From Campylobacteraceae bacterium (lineage in GTDB: Bacteria > Campylobacterota > Campylobacteria > Campylobacterales > Sulfurospirillaceae), in NCBI GenBank assembly GCA_027050775.1, contig JALUBH010000027.1, positions 143,540 to 207,539 on the forward strand: a stretch of 64,000 nucleotides of DNA. Direction: 5' to 3'. Below are positions 1 through 8,555 of this stretch, piece by piece (within the stretch, counting starts at the first letter, position 1; the number at the start of each line of letters is the position of its first letter). The notes below the pieces were generated by a model that saw only the letters and a list, made by a program, of their open reading frames with translations, ran no database searches and was not told the DNA's origin. The translations under genes were made by a program, and so were the position numbers.

Positions 1-67
1 TAATTAAAATTATATCCATAAATGATAAATATTTGCCAATCTTCATCAAATCTCCATAAACAACCTC

Positions 68-73
68 TATAAT
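68..73 (+). promoter_or_regulatory. -10 box for the P460 gene
   Basis: TATAAT lies 30 bases ahead of the start codon at 104, with a GAGGAG ribosome binding site at 93-98. No clear -35 is seen, which is usual for sigma-70 promoters in Campylobacterota, where the -10 dominates. Bases 1-67 hold no gene. Confidence 0.55.
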
Positions 74-103
74 TTCTTTACAAATCAATTTTGAGGAGAA
101 AAA

Positions 104-634
104 ATGAAGAAAATTAGTATAGCGTTGGCAGCAGTTGTTCTTAGTACCGCAACACTTTTTGGTGCGGATGTATATCTTAGCGATAATGCAAAAGTTCCTA
201 ATTTAACGATGAAAAACACAGGTCTTAGTTTTAAAGATATAGAGGGTTATCAAAACTATAAAATAGTCGCTACCCACTTTAGAAAAGACAAAAATGAGAT
301 AAGGTATATATTGGCAAATCCTGTTGCATACAATGCCCTAAGAGCTAAGGCAAAAGTGATGCCAAACGGTAGCAAAGTAGTGAAGATTGGCTGGAGTGTA
401 AATGATATGGCTTCGTTTCCATCAGCTCTTGAAGCGGATAAAATCCAAAGAGTTGAATACATGATAAAAGATGCCACAAAACACAAAGAGAGCGATGGTT
501 GGGGATATGCAAGATTTGTTAAGAAAAACGGCAAGTACAAAGCATGGGGCGGAGATCCTAAAAGCTGTGTAGCCTGCCATGCAAGTGTAAAATCAAATGA
601 CGCACTTTTCACAAAATTTCAAAAAATGTTCTAG
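104..634 (+). CDS. Cytochrome P460 family haem protein, periplasmic
   Basis: A 176-residue protein with a Sec signal peptide (about residues 1-21, ending LFGA) and one C-terminal c-type haem motif, CVACH, at residues 155-159. The layout (small, beta-rich, haem motif near the C-terminus) is that of the cytochrome P460/cytochrome c'-beta family, whose members oxidise hydroxylamine or bind NO. Which activity applies here depends on a cross-linking lysine that cannot be placed by eye. It is followed 16 bases later by a lipoprotein gene, probably in one transcript. Haem attachment and export are well supported; the substrate is unknown. A NO- or hydroxylamine-detoxifying or NO-binding role is inference. 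Confidence 0.8.
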   Translation: MKKISIALAAVVLSTATLFGADVYLSDNAKVPNLTMKNTGLSFKDIEGYQNYKIVATHFRKDKNEIRYILANPVAYNALRAKAKVMPNGSKVVKIGWSVNDMASFPSALEADKIQRVEYMIKDATKHKESDGWGYARFVKKNGKYKAWGGDPKSCVACHASVKSNDALFTKFQKMF

Positions 635-650
635 AAATTAAAGGAAAAAT

Positions 651-1046
651 ATGAAAACAAAATTATTATTAACAATAGCGGCGACTACAACACTACTTTT
701 TGCCGGTTGTTCAACTAGCAATAGCAACTTAAATGCAAATTCGCAAATGGTATCACATCTAAGTGACAGCTCCGGCATGACTCTATATACATTTGATAAA
801 GATACGACAAATCAATCAAACTGCTACAATGGTTGTGAGAAAAAATGGCCTGTTTTTTATGGAAATTTAGATAAACTAAAACTTCCAAGTGATGTATTAA
901 AATCAGATTTTGGAACAATCACAAGAAAAAACGGTGTCATGCAAGCTACTTATAAAACCAAACCATTGTATTACTTTTTCAAAGATACAAAATCAGGTGA
1001 TACAAACGGTGACGGCAAAAAAGGTGTTTGGCACATAATAAAATAA
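651..1046 (+). CDS. Lipoprotein of the 'secreted repeat' family (COG4315, Lipoprotein_15)
   Basis: A 131-residue protein with a lipobox LFAGC, so Cys20 would be the lipidated residue. Two copies of the family's Y-x-[FYW]-x-x-D repeat are visible: LYTFDKD near residue 45 and LYYFFKD near residue 106, each followed by a W-P or W-H segment. The family is widespread, exported and of unknown function. A ribosome binding site (AAAGGA) sits just ahead of the ATG. It shares a transcript direction with the upstream P460 protein and lies ahead of a two-component system, so a link to sensing or protection at the cell envelope is plausible but unproven. Confidence 0.8.
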   Translation: MKTKLLLTIAATTTLLFAGCSTSNSNLNANSQMVSHLSDSSGMTLYTFDKDTTNQSNCYNGCEKKWPVFYGNLDKLKLPSDVLKSDFGTITRKNGVMQATYKTKPLYYFFKDTKSGDTNGDGKKGVWHIIK

Positions 1047-1060
1047 GAAATGAGGAAACT

Positions 1061-1175
1061 CGTGCAATACTGCGAGGAATTTTAAACGGCTGACGCTCCT
1101 ATATAGAGCGTCAGCTCGTGCTTTAGTCGCGAGGAATTTTTTAGGGGCTTTGCCCCTAAAAAAGGGGACAGTTAA
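1061..1175 (+). repeat. Hairpin-bearing intergenic element, copy at locus 1
   Basis: The 130-base gap between the lipoprotein and the response regulator holds two related sub-copies, CTCGTGCAATACTGCGAGG (1060-1078) and CTCGTGCTTTAGTCGCGAGG (1115-1134), each followed by AATTTT. Between them is a perfect hairpin (stem CTGACGCTC 1090-1098 with 1106-1114). After the second is a perfect 12-bp hairpin (1137-1148 with 1152-1163, loop TTT) that ends directly against a GGGG at 1164-1167 acting as a weak ribosome binding site for the ATG at 1176. The hairpin has T's on its 5' arm and A's on its 3' arm, so it is not a classical terminator in either direction. A related element lies at 20659-20816. Confidence 0.75.
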
Positions 1176-1859
1176 ATGAAAAAAAAGATCCTGATAGTAG
1201 AAGATGAAGAGAGCATAGTTGAGTTTATAAAAAATCGACTGCAGAGCAATCTTTATGATACACATATCGCATATGATGGAAGAGAGGCTATCTCCAAAAT
1301 AGCCTCAAATTCATATGACTTAATCACGCTTGATGTCATGCTTCCGCATGTAGATGGATTTGAGATATGCAAAACCATAAGAAAAAAATCAAAAAAGTGC
1401 TTAATTGTTATGATTAGCGCACTTGATACGATGGAATTTAAGACAAAAGGGTATGATTGCGGGATAGATGACTATATCGCAAAGCCATTTTCTGCTAGAG
1501 AGTTGGCTATTAAAATCAAATCTTTGTTAAAAAGAAAAGAGGAACTCGCTTGCCTTAAGGATAAATCTCTTTGCGATATAATTCTCAAAGAAGAGGCAAA
1601 AGAGGTACTTGTAGATGGCTTTAAGATAGAGTTTACACCAAGTGAATATACAATCTTATCTGTATTGATAAACAATAAAAACAGAGTCTTTTCAAGAGCA
1701 GATTTGGCTCAAATCATATATGACAATTATCTAGGAGAGATAGATGAGCAGGGCATAAACAGCCATATTTACCATATAAGAGAAAAGGTCAAAGAGTATT
1801 ATGATAAAGAGATTATAAAAACCGTAAGAGGGATAGGATACAAGATATATGAAAATTAA
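1176..1859 (+). CDS. OmpR-family response regulator
   Basis: A 227-residue protein with an N-terminal receiver domain (acidic pocket E9-D10, phospho-acceptor D53 in TLDVMLP, S81, K103 in IAKP) and a C-terminal winged-helix DNA-binding domain (about residues 130-226, ending in the typical RGIGYKI hairpin). It overlaps the histidine kinase gene downstream by 11 bases, so the two are translated together as a pair. The neighbouring downstream gene encodes a secreted methionine sulfoxide reductase, resembling the HprSR-MsrPQ arrangement of E. coli. Control of that gene by this regulator is inference. Confidence 0.93.
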   Translation: MKKKILIVEDEESIVEFIKNRLQSNLYDTHIAYDGREAISKIASNSYDLITLDVMLPHVDGFEICKTIRKKSKKCLIVMISALDTMEFKTKGYDCGIDDYIAKPFSARELAIKIKSLLKRKEELACLKDKSLCDIILKEEAKEVLVDGFKIEFTPSEYTILSVLINNKNRVFSRADLAQIIYDNYLGEIDEQGINSHIYHIREKVKEYYDKEIIKTVRGIGYKIYEN

Positions 1860-2868
1860 ATCATTTTTGATCATCATCTATACTTTAGCGGGGTTTTTTA
1901 TATCTATTTTAAGCTCATTTTTGACTTATATCATCATCGGCAAACCTATCGGGGTGACTATGGTTATTCAGATTGTATTTGTGGTTATTTTTCTAACTCC
2001 TGTTGTAGGTATTATAAGTTTTATACTCGGAAGATACCTTTCTTTGAAGTTTGATTTTATAAAAAATCGCTTAGAGGATATCAGAAATGAAAATTATGTC
2101 AAAGATACCAGCAAAAACACGATAACAGAGATAAATGATATAAATGACAATATGAACTTTTTGTCTGACCAATTAAAATATCTCATAGAAGATTTGAAAC
2201 AAAAAAACCAAGATCTATCGAACCTACTTATATCTATGGCTCATGACATAAAGACGCCGATAACTATACTCAATGGCTATATAGAGGAAATGGAAGACGG
2301 TATGATAGAGAGCCAAAATCTTCCTCAAGCACTAACTCACATGAAAGAGGAGATAAAGTTTTTGGATGAATTGACAGTAGATATGCTTGAATTTATAACA
2401 TCTATGGATAGGCATAAAACCAAGGAAAAGATAGAATTATATACTTTGGTGCAAGATGAAATCTTCCCTGTGTTGCCACTAAAAGCAGATGTAAAATACC
2501 TAAATGAGCTTGAAGAAGGATTTTTTATAGAGTTTAATAGAATAGATTTAAAAAAGGTAATCTTAAATCTATTGGATAACGCTATAAAACACACGGAAGT
2601 TGGCTACATAAAGGTATATGATAAAAACGATATCATTGTATTTGAAAATAGTGGAGATATGATAGATGAAGAGTTTAAAGAAAAGATTTTTGAGCCTTTT
2701 TTCTCGATAGACAAAAGCAAAAACAGGAAGAAAAGCGGCTTTGGGCTGGGTTTAAGTATAGTAAAAAACCTATGCCTTAGTAACAACTACACATGTACTT
2801 TACATAGTAGTGATAAAATAAAAACACTGTTTTATTTAAAAAAAGTTAACAAGGAGATGATAAAATGA
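1849..2868 (+). CDS. Membrane sensor histidine kinase
   Basis: A 339-residue kinase with two closely spaced membrane segments (about 5-30 and 37-61), leaving a periplasmic loop of only a few residues, then a coiled linker, a HisKA domain with H132 (MAHDIKTPI) and an HATPase domain with N-box NLLDNAIKH and G-box GFGLGLS. The near absence of a periplasmic domain suggests that it senses within or at the membrane, or through a partner protein. It overlaps the response regulator upstream and the Msr fusion downstream (ATGA-type overlap at 2865-2868), so all three are one operon. Confidence 0.92.
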   Translation: MKIKSFLIIIYTLAGFFISILSSFLTYIIIGKPIGVTMVIQIVFVVIFLTPVVGIISFILGRYLSLKFDFIKNRLEDIRNENYVKDTSKNTITEINDINDNMNFLSDQLKYLIEDLKQKNQDLSNLLISMAHDIKTPITILNGYIEEMEDGMIESQNLPQALTHMKEEIKFLDELTVDMLEFITSMDRHKTKEKIELYTLVQDEIFPVLPLKADVKYLNELEEGFFIEFNRIDLKKVILNLLDNAIKHTEVGYIKVYDKNDIIVFENSGDMIDEEFKEKIFEPFFSIDKSKNRKKSGFGLGLSIVKNLCLSNNYTCTLHSSDKIKTLFYLKKVNKEMIK

Positions 2869-4097
2869 AATTTATAATTTTAATACTAGGAATAGCAATG
2901 TCGATTTATGCGAAGCAAGAAACTATAGTTTTTAGTGCGGGGTGTTTCTGGGGAGTGGAAAAACATTTTGAGCAAATCCCCGGAGTCATAGATGCAAAAT
3001 CAGGATATGCGGGAGGAAACTATCCAAATCCCACTTATGATACTGTTTTAAAGTATAGACACTCCACGCCAAAAGGCTTGGTAAATTACACAGAATCAGT
3101 CGAAGTCAAATTTGATGATACAAAGGTAAGTGCTAAAAAACTTATCAAGGATTTTTGGGAACTTCACAACCCAACTCAAATAGACGGACAAGGTAACGAT
3201 ATAGGCAATAACTACAGAAGTGCTATATTTTACACAAATGAAAGACAACACAAAATCGCTCTTGAGACAAGAGATGAGTATCAAAAACTTCTAAGCAAAG
3301 CAGGATACGGCAAGATAACCACACAGATAGAGCCTTTAGAGAGGTTTTATGATGCTGAGAGTTATCACCAAAACTATCTTCAAAAAAATCCAAATGGTTA
3401 TTGCCCGAATCACGCAACGGGTGTAAAATTTGAAAAAACAAAAAAGCAGATCTCTTATATCAAACCTCTTGGAGGAAAAGAGATTGTCGTTATAGATGCC
3501 GTAGATTGTCCATATTGTGAAAAATTCAAAAAAGATGTTACCTCTTCATACAATGGAGACACGCCTCTTAGGACTGCACACAGTGATCAACTAAAAAACT
3601 TTGATATTAAGACAAAACTTGATGCTACGCCTACCATCCTTTTTATAGATAACGGAAAAGAGATTTTCGCCCACAGGGGATATATGGATAAAAAAGATTT
3701 TTACAAGGCATTAGGTTTGTTTAAACTAGGTCAAAACAGTGAAGCTTTCAATGTTGCTTTTAATCAAGGCACAGACGGCAGATACTGCAAACAGTACGAT
3801 ATATTTAAACATACTCCAGATGGCGTCTTTATAGATAAACTCTCCGGAGACATACTTTTTGATACAAGAGACAGGTTTAACTCCGGCTCTGGATGGCTTA
3901 GTTTTTTCAAAGCGGTTGACGGCTCAGTGATAGAAAGAGAAGACAACAGCTATGGTATGCACCGAGTTGAAGTCATTGCCAAAAAGAGTGGCATCCACTT
4001 AGGACATGTATTTGATGATGCCCCTGGAGGCAGACAAAGGTTTTGTATAAATGCTACCGTTTTGGATTTTGTACCAAGAGATAAAGTACAAAAATAA
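2865..4097 (+). CDS. msrAB: Secreted MsrA-thioredoxin-MsrB fusion (methionine sulfoxide reductase)
   Basis: A 410-residue protein with a signal peptide (about 1-16), an MsrA domain with catalytic C27 in the GCFWG motif (to about residue 190), a thioredoxin-like domain with CPYC at 215-218 and the cis-proline region ATPT near 254-257, and a C-terminal MsrB domain with catalytic C394 in RFCIN. It would reduce both diastereomers of methionine sulfoxide in exported proteins. In Neisseria PilB the thioredoxin-like domain comes first; here it is in the middle. The MsrB domain lacks the zinc-binding CxxC pairs and has Ser342 where the resolving Cys of the GCGWPSF motif would be, so recycling must use another Cys (C308 is a candidate) or the built-in CPYC. 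It is translationally coupled to the upstream kinase. Confidence 0.92.
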   Translation: MKFIILILGIAMSIYAKQETIVFSAGCFWGVEKHFEQIPGVIDAKSGYAGGNYPNPTYDTVLKYRHSTPKGLVNYTESVEVKFDDTKVSAKKLIKDFWELHNPTQIDGQGNDIGNNYRSAIFYTNERQHKIALETRDEYQKLLSKAGYGKITTQIEPLERFYDAESYHQNYLQKNPNGYCPNHATGVKFEKTKKQISYIKPLGGKEIVVIDAVDCPYCEKFKKDVTSSYNGDTPLRTAHSDQLKNFDIKTKLDATPTILFIDNGKEIFAHRGYMDKKDFYKALGLFKLGQNSEAFNVAFNQGTDGRYCKQYDIFKHTPDGVFIDKLSGDILFDTRDRFNSGSGWLSFFKAVDGSVIEREDNSYGMHRVEVIAKKSGIHLGHVFDDAPGGRQRFCINATVLDFVPRDKVQK

Positions 4098-4105
4098 CAA
4101 AAAAT

Positions 4106-4114
4106 TGATATAAT
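4106..4114 (+). promoter_or_regulatory. Extended -10 promoter of the thioredoxin gene
   Basis: TGATATAAT is a full extended -10 element (TGn-TATAAT), followed by an AGGAGG ribosome binding site at 4133-4138 ahead of the ATG at 4146. The gene can thus be transcribed separately from the msrAB operon. Confidence 0.65.
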
Positions 4115-4145
4115 TAAAGAAATATTTTACACAGGAGGACTTAGA

Positions 4146-4568
4146 ATGAAAGTTATTTGTCCACATTGTCAAGCCATAAACAATGTACCTAAAAAAGATG
4201 ATTATAAAAAAGCAAACTGCGGTAAATGCAAAAATTCACTATTAGAAGCAAAACCGATAGAGTTGACAAGCTCAAACATAGATAGAATTTTAGAAAATTC
4301 TGATATACCGGTCATTGTTGATTTTTGGGCTCCTTGGTGTGGGCCTTGCAAGATGATGGCTCCCGTTTTTGCAGATGTCGCTACCGGTTTTCCACTAAAA
4401 GTGCTATTTGCGAAGGTAAATACAGAAAATGAGCAGTTTCTAGGAAGCAGATTTAAGATAAGAAGCATCCCGACTCTAGTTGTCTTTAAAAATGGCAAAG
4501 AAGTCGATAGAATCTCAGGTGCACTAGATCCTGTATCTCTTGAAAATTATGTGAGGCAGTTTAGTTAG
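4146..4568 (+). CDS. trxC: Thioredoxin 2-type protein with N-terminal zinc ribbon
   Basis: A 140-residue cytoplasmic thioredoxin. The N-terminal zinc ribbon uses C5-C8 (CPHC) and C25-C28 (CGKC); the thioredoxin fold has the WCGPC active site (C65, C68) and a cis-proline in SIPT. This architecture is that of E. coli TrxC, which resists oxidative stress. It follows the secreted Msr fusion and may supply reducing power on the cytoplasmic side, although transfer across the membrane would need a DsbD/CcdA-like protein that is not in this window. The stop codon overlaps that of the convergent kinase gene, so no terminator separates them. Confidence 0.9.
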   Translation: MKVICPHCQAINNVPKKDDYKKANCGKCKNSLLEAKPIELTSSNIDRILENSDIPVIVDFWAPWCGPCKMMAPVFADVATGFPLKVLFAKVNTENEQFLGSRFKIRSIPTLVVFKNGKEVDRISGALDPVSLENYVRQFS

Positions 4569-6448
4569 TCAAGCGGGATAGATATAACAAACTCTGTCCC
4601 CGCGTTTTTATTTGTAAAACTTAGCTCTCCTTGAAAATTATTTTCTATTATAATTTTTGACATATATAAGCCAACACCGGTACCTTTAGATTGGGATTTT
4701 GTTGTAAAGTAGGGTTCAAATATCTTGTCCTTAATCTCCAATGGCACTCCTAGGGCATTATCTTGAATCATAATTTTTACTCTTTTATCAATTTTCACTG
4801 CTGTTATCTCCACTCTGCCATTCTTCACTTTATTTGACAATATAGCATCCTTGGCATTATTTAGGATATTTAAAAATACCTGCTCTAGTTTTTTCTTGTC
4901 TCCTTTTATAAAAATACTACTGTCACAAATGCAAAAAATATCAATCAAGTTGTGCTCAAATGAGCATTGCGCCATATAAATCATATCCTTCAACTCTTCT
5001 TTAAGATTAAAATTTTCAACATATACGGATGGCTTGAAAAAATCTCTAAAAACATCTATCGTTTTGGAAAGATATGTTATATTTTTCTCCATCCTAGAAA
5101 AGCTTTTTAGCATTATCTCTTTCGAAAGATAGCCTTCTTTTTCTAGCAACATCATTTTACTGACCGATATGCCGAGTGTATTTAGAGGCTGTTTCCATTG
5201 GTGAGATATATTTCCGAGCATCTCTCCCATTGATGCCAATTTATTTTGGTTTTGTATAAGCATCAACTGTTTTTTGCTTTTTTCCATCTCATTAAGAATC
5301 GTACTTTTATATTTTAAAAATATTTTTTTGCTTTTTTGCGTCAAAATAAAGAGTAAAATACTCAACAAAATTGCAATTAGAACAAAAACGATTGCTAACC
5401 TAACAAGTGTGTCGTGTAATTCAATTTTTATCTCTTTTTCTCTGTTGTGTATTGACATCTCTATGTCATTAAGATTTTCGCCCAAGCCTACTGCCCATTT
5501 CCATCTATCTAGCCCTGATATATAAGACATTTTCTGAGTTGTTTTTTTCATATCTAGATTTGTCTTAGCCCTATAGTCTATGAAACCTCCACCATCTTTT
5601 GCTATTTTTATAGCCTTATCGATAAAGTTTTTTATATCTTTATCATTCATGCTTGATATATTTTTACTCATATATAGGCTACTCAAATGGGTCAAGATTT
5701 TGCCATTATAAGATAAGGTAAAAAAATACCTATCTTCGCCATATCCCATATCTTGTATCTCTTTGAGTATCTTTTCTTGTAGTTTTTGCTCAAAATCAAC
5801 CACATATTCACCGGTGCCTATAAACCAGTCAAGTGGCTCAAAATATTTACTATATCCAATTTTTTTATATCCTATATACTCTTCATTTGGCTTTTTCCAA
5901 TACCAGGTATAAAAAGTACTACCATTTCTTTTGCACAATCTAGCCATATTTTTTACAACCAAATCACCCTTTATATCTGTGTAGTTTGAGAAATCATCCC
6001 CTTCAAATTGTGGCTCTACAGGTAGCAAAATATTCTTTAGCTTTATAGAATATATGAAAAAATAACCTCTATTTTGATTAAATCTTATAGGTCTAAGTGC
6101 GTCCTTTATCATTTTTTCGATTACTTTTTTATCTTTGCCCCTATTTTGCATATATATATTCATACTTATCGCATATGCCATATTGACTTTTTGTTTCAAC
6201 TTCTTTTTCAAAGTCTCTTTTGCGATTCTTCTTTGATAGTTTATATGCCGCATTAGCGCTAGAACTTCATTTTTAATTCTATTTTTCTTAATTTGTAAGA
6301 AGTTTTTTTTCATATTCTCTATATTTTGTTTACCTACTTGAATTTTATTACCAATGACTACAAAGAATATGACTACAAAAAAAATAATAACTAGCAAAAC
6401 AGGAATCAATTTTATCAATTTTAAAACTTGTTTCTCTTGTTTATCCAC
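4565..6448 (-). CDS. Cache-domain sensor histidine kinase
   Basis: A 627-residue kinase with a GTG start and an AAGGA ribosome binding site. Membrane segments at about 12-33 and 349-369 flank a 315-residue periplasmic region that contains two sCache_2-like modules (about 128-218, ending WFIGTGEYV, and 238-330, ending WKWAVGLGEN). A cytoplasmic HisKA domain has H416 in GNISHQWKQPL and an HATPase domain ends the protein (GTGVGLYMSK). The ISHQWKQPLN box is the subtype common in sulfur-oxidising Campylobacterota and is often linked with small-molecule Cache ligands. It is the last gene of a minus-strand operon with two response regulators. Confidence 0.9.
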   Translation of the reverse strand: MDKQEKQVLKLIKLIPVLLVIIFFVVIFFVVIGNKIQVGKQNIENMKKNFLQIKKNRIKNEVLALMRHINYQRRIAKETLKKKLKQKVNMAYAISMNIYMQNRGKDKKVIEKMIKDALRPIRFNQNRGYFFIYSIKLKNILLPVEPQFEGDDFSNYTDIKGDLVVKNMARLCKRNGSTFYTWYWKKPNEEYIGYKKIGYSKYFEPLDWFIGTGEYVVDFEQKLQEKILKEIQDMGYGEDRYFFTLSYNGKILTHLSSLYMSKNISSMNDKDIKNFIDKAIKIAKDGGGFIDYRAKTNLDMKKTTQKMSYISGLDRWKWAVGLGENLNDIEMSIHNREKEIKIELHDTLVRLAIVFVLIAILLSILLFILTQKSKKIFLKYKSTILNEMEKSKKQLMLIQNQNKLASMGEMLGNISHQWKQPLNTLGISVSKMMLLEKEGYLSKEIMLKSFSRMEKNITYLSKTIDVFRDFFKPSVYVENFNLKEELKDMIYMAQCSFEHNLIDIFCICDSSIFIKGDKKKLEQVFLNILNNAKDAILSNKVKNGRVEITAVKIDKRVKIMIQDNALGVPLEIKDKIFEPYFTTKSQSKGTGVGLYMSKIIIENNFQGELSFTNKNAGTEFVISIPLD

Positions 6449-6478
6449 AGTTTGCTTCCTTAGCTAAGTACTTATTAG

Positions 6479-7795
6479 TTAAAATTGTTCTTCAAAAAAC
6501 TTAAAACCGTTTTTTCCTGCCTTTTTAGCTGTATACATGGCTATATCTGCATTTTTAAGCAATATATTTTCCGTTTTGTCGCCTCTGTTTGGATTATATG
6601 TATCTATGCCTATAGAGCAGCTTATATTTACTTTTAGAGCATTGTTCAGCTCAAATTCATCTCTAAGTTTTGATAAAATATCATTTGCTACAAACATAAC
6701 ATTTTGCAAATCGGTTATCTCTTCTATTATAATTACAAATTCATCGCCACCAAATCTAGCCAAAGTATCTACTTTCCTGATTGTTGATTTCATCCTTAGA
6801 GATACTGCTTTTAACAACTCATCTCCTACAATATGTCCATGTGTATCGTTTATATTTTTAAATTCATCCAAATCCACAAACAAAAGTGCAAATTTCAAAC
6901 ATCCTCGATTGCTTCTTAAAATCGCTTGTTTTAATCTATCAAATAAAAGTGTTCTATTTGGGAGCTTGGTGAGTGCATCATAACTTGCAAGATATTCGAG
7001 CTCCTTCTTTTTGTTTATCTCAACAGTTTTGTCCTGAATTAGCTTAAGTAGAGCATAAATATCTCCATTTGTGTCCTTTATGGGGATAGTTTTTATGCTA
7101 GAGTAAACTTGAATTCCATCTTTAGATATATTTTCATGAAACTCTACTTCGTTTTTACCACTCTTTATAGCGATTGTGTTGTCACATTTACGACCCATTA
7201 AATCACAAGGGATATCAAATCCATAGAGCACTTGATAACACTTGATGGAAGATTTATCTTTCCAATGTCTGCTTTTCTTGATCATATTGTTTGCAAAAAG
7301 TATATTTCTATCTAAATCCAAAACCATCATAGGATCCGGAAACTCCTCCAAAATGGCCTGCATTAGCATCTTCTTTTTTTTAAGTTCCCTATCTTTTTGT
7401 ATAACTTCATACTCTTTTAGTAAAGCATCCAACAGCAGTATTGCATTTGTAGGCTTTATCATATAGCCAGATATTTTACACTTTAGCGCTCTTAAAAAAA
7501 CATTGTTTTCAGCATAAATAGTATGTAGTAAAATAGGAGTTTTTTTATCAAGTTTTTTTATTTTTTTGGCCATATCAAGACCATCCATAACTGGCATTCC
7601 AAAATCGCTCAAAACTATATCAGGATAATTTTGAATAAATTTTTCTAAACCCTCTTTCCCGTCTTTTGCTCTAAAACATTGTTTAAAATAAATATCAAAA
7701 AGCTCTCCAAGCTCTTCTAATTCACTTTCATCATCCTCCACTATAAGGATAGTAGCATCTTTCAAAAGATGATATTTACTTTGTTGGTTCTTCAT
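6479..7795 (-). CDS. Response regulator with PAS and GGDEF domains (diguanylate cyclase)
   Basis: A 438-residue protein: receiver domain (D64 in LSDFGMP), PAS domain (about 146-258, with C186, C197 and C204) and GGDEF cyclase (about 265-436). The active site is an intact GGDEF at 349-353, and the inhibitory RxxD site is present (R340-K-V-D343), exactly five residues upstream. It should make c-di-GMP under control of phosphorylation, with product inhibition. The start codon overlaps the stop of the upstream response regulator. The PAS cysteines could bind a metal or Fe-S centre, but this spacing is also common in ordinary PAS domains. Confidence 0.92.
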   Translation of the reverse strand: MKNQQSKYHLLKDATILIVEDDESELEELGELFDIYFKQCFRAKDGKEGLEKFIQNYPDIVLSDFGMPVMDGLDMAKKIKKLDKKTPILLHTIYAENNVFLRALKCKISGYMIKPTNAILLLDALLKEYEVIQKDRELKKKKMLMQAILEEFPDPMMVLDLDRNILFANNMIKKSRHWKDKSSIKCYQVLYGFDIPCDLMGRKCDNTIAIKSGKNEVEFHENISKDGIQVYSSIKTIPIKDTNGDIYALLKLIQDKTVEINKKKELEYLASYDALTKLPNRTLLFDRLKQAILRSNRGCLKFALLFVDLDEFKNINDTHGHIVGDELLKAVSLRMKSTIRKVDTLARFGGDEFVIIIEEITDLQNVMFVANDILSKLRDEFELNNALKVNISCSIGIDTYNPNRGDKTENILLKNADIAMYTAKKAGKNGFKFFEEQF

Positions 7796-8478
7796 CTTGG
7801 ACTATTTATCATATATCTTCCACCATATATATTTTCTATCAAACCATCACAATTTAGCTTTTTTCTCAATTTATATATGATATTTCTAAGCTTTTTGGAG
7901 CTATACTCTTTTTGTTCGTAATCCCATAAGTAGTAAAATAGATCCACATCTTTTATCGGTATATCTATATTTTTTATGAGTATTTGCAAAAGCTTGACTT
8001 CACTTTGTGTAAGCTTCAGGGCCTTTTTATTTTTAATAAGAAGTGATTTTTCCAAATTCCACAAGAAATTACCCTCAAGAAGTATCTCTTTTTCAGATAA
8101 TTTCAATTTTTCATAACAAAGCTTCATGGCATCTTTTAATTTTTTTGAATCAAGAGGTTTAACAAGATAGTCCATAATACCAAGTTTTATGGCTTTGAGC
8201 AACTTATCTTTATCGTCGTATGCACTAATTATGATAACAGGAGTTTTGATTCCATTGACAAAAAGTTTTTCAACCAAAGAGAATCCGTCATTTTTAGGCA
8301 TTTGGATATCTGTAAAGATTATATCCGGTTTTTTTTGCAAAATGATGCCAAGTGCTTCTTTTGCACCGACGGCTCTATAAACAGTAGAAAATTCTAAATT
8401 TAAATATTCACTCATACATTCGAGTGATTCTATATCATCGTCCACTACAAGAGCTGAATAACTTTGAAATCTATTCAT
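7792..8478 (-). CDS. Response regulator with C-terminal winged helix
   Basis: A 228-residue protein from the ATG at 8478, chosen because CAAAGG lies 6-11 bases ahead of it; a TTG six codons upstream lacks a binding site. The receiver domain has the acidic run DDD at 13-15 and phospho-acceptor D57 (IIFTDIQMP), with K in YLVKPL. The C-terminal region (about 140-228, ending GGRYMI) looks like an OmpR-type winged helix with weak conservation. It heads the operon with the GGDEF regulator and the Cache kinase, so one kinase probably feeds two outputs, transcription and c-di-GMP. Confidence 0.88.
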   Translation of the reverse strand: MNRFQSYSALVVDDDIESLECMSEYLNLEFSTVYRAVGAKEALGIILQKKPDIIFTDIQMPKNDGFSLVEKLFVNGIKTPVIIISAYDDKDKLLKAIKLGIMDYLVKPLDSKKLKDAMKLCYEKLKLSEKEILLEGNFLWNLEKSLLIKNKKALKLTQSEVKLLQILIKNIDIPIKDVDLFYYLWDYEQKEYSSKKLRNIIYKLRKKLNCDGLIENIYGGRYMINSPR

Positions 8479-8514
8479 ACTAACCTTTGATTGCAAACTG
8501 TACTAAGCGAGAAA

Positions 8515-8520
8515 ATTATA
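8515..8520 (-). promoter_or_regulatory. -10 box for the response regulator/GGDEF/kinase operon
   Basis: On the minus strand TATAAT lies about 37 bases ahead of the ATG at 8478. It is the only promoter-like element in the 77-base gap between this operon and the end of the aldehyde dehydrogenase gene. Confidence 0.5.
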
Positions 8521-8555
8521 CCTAAACATTGTCTCCCAATTGTCGTTTTTGTTTT

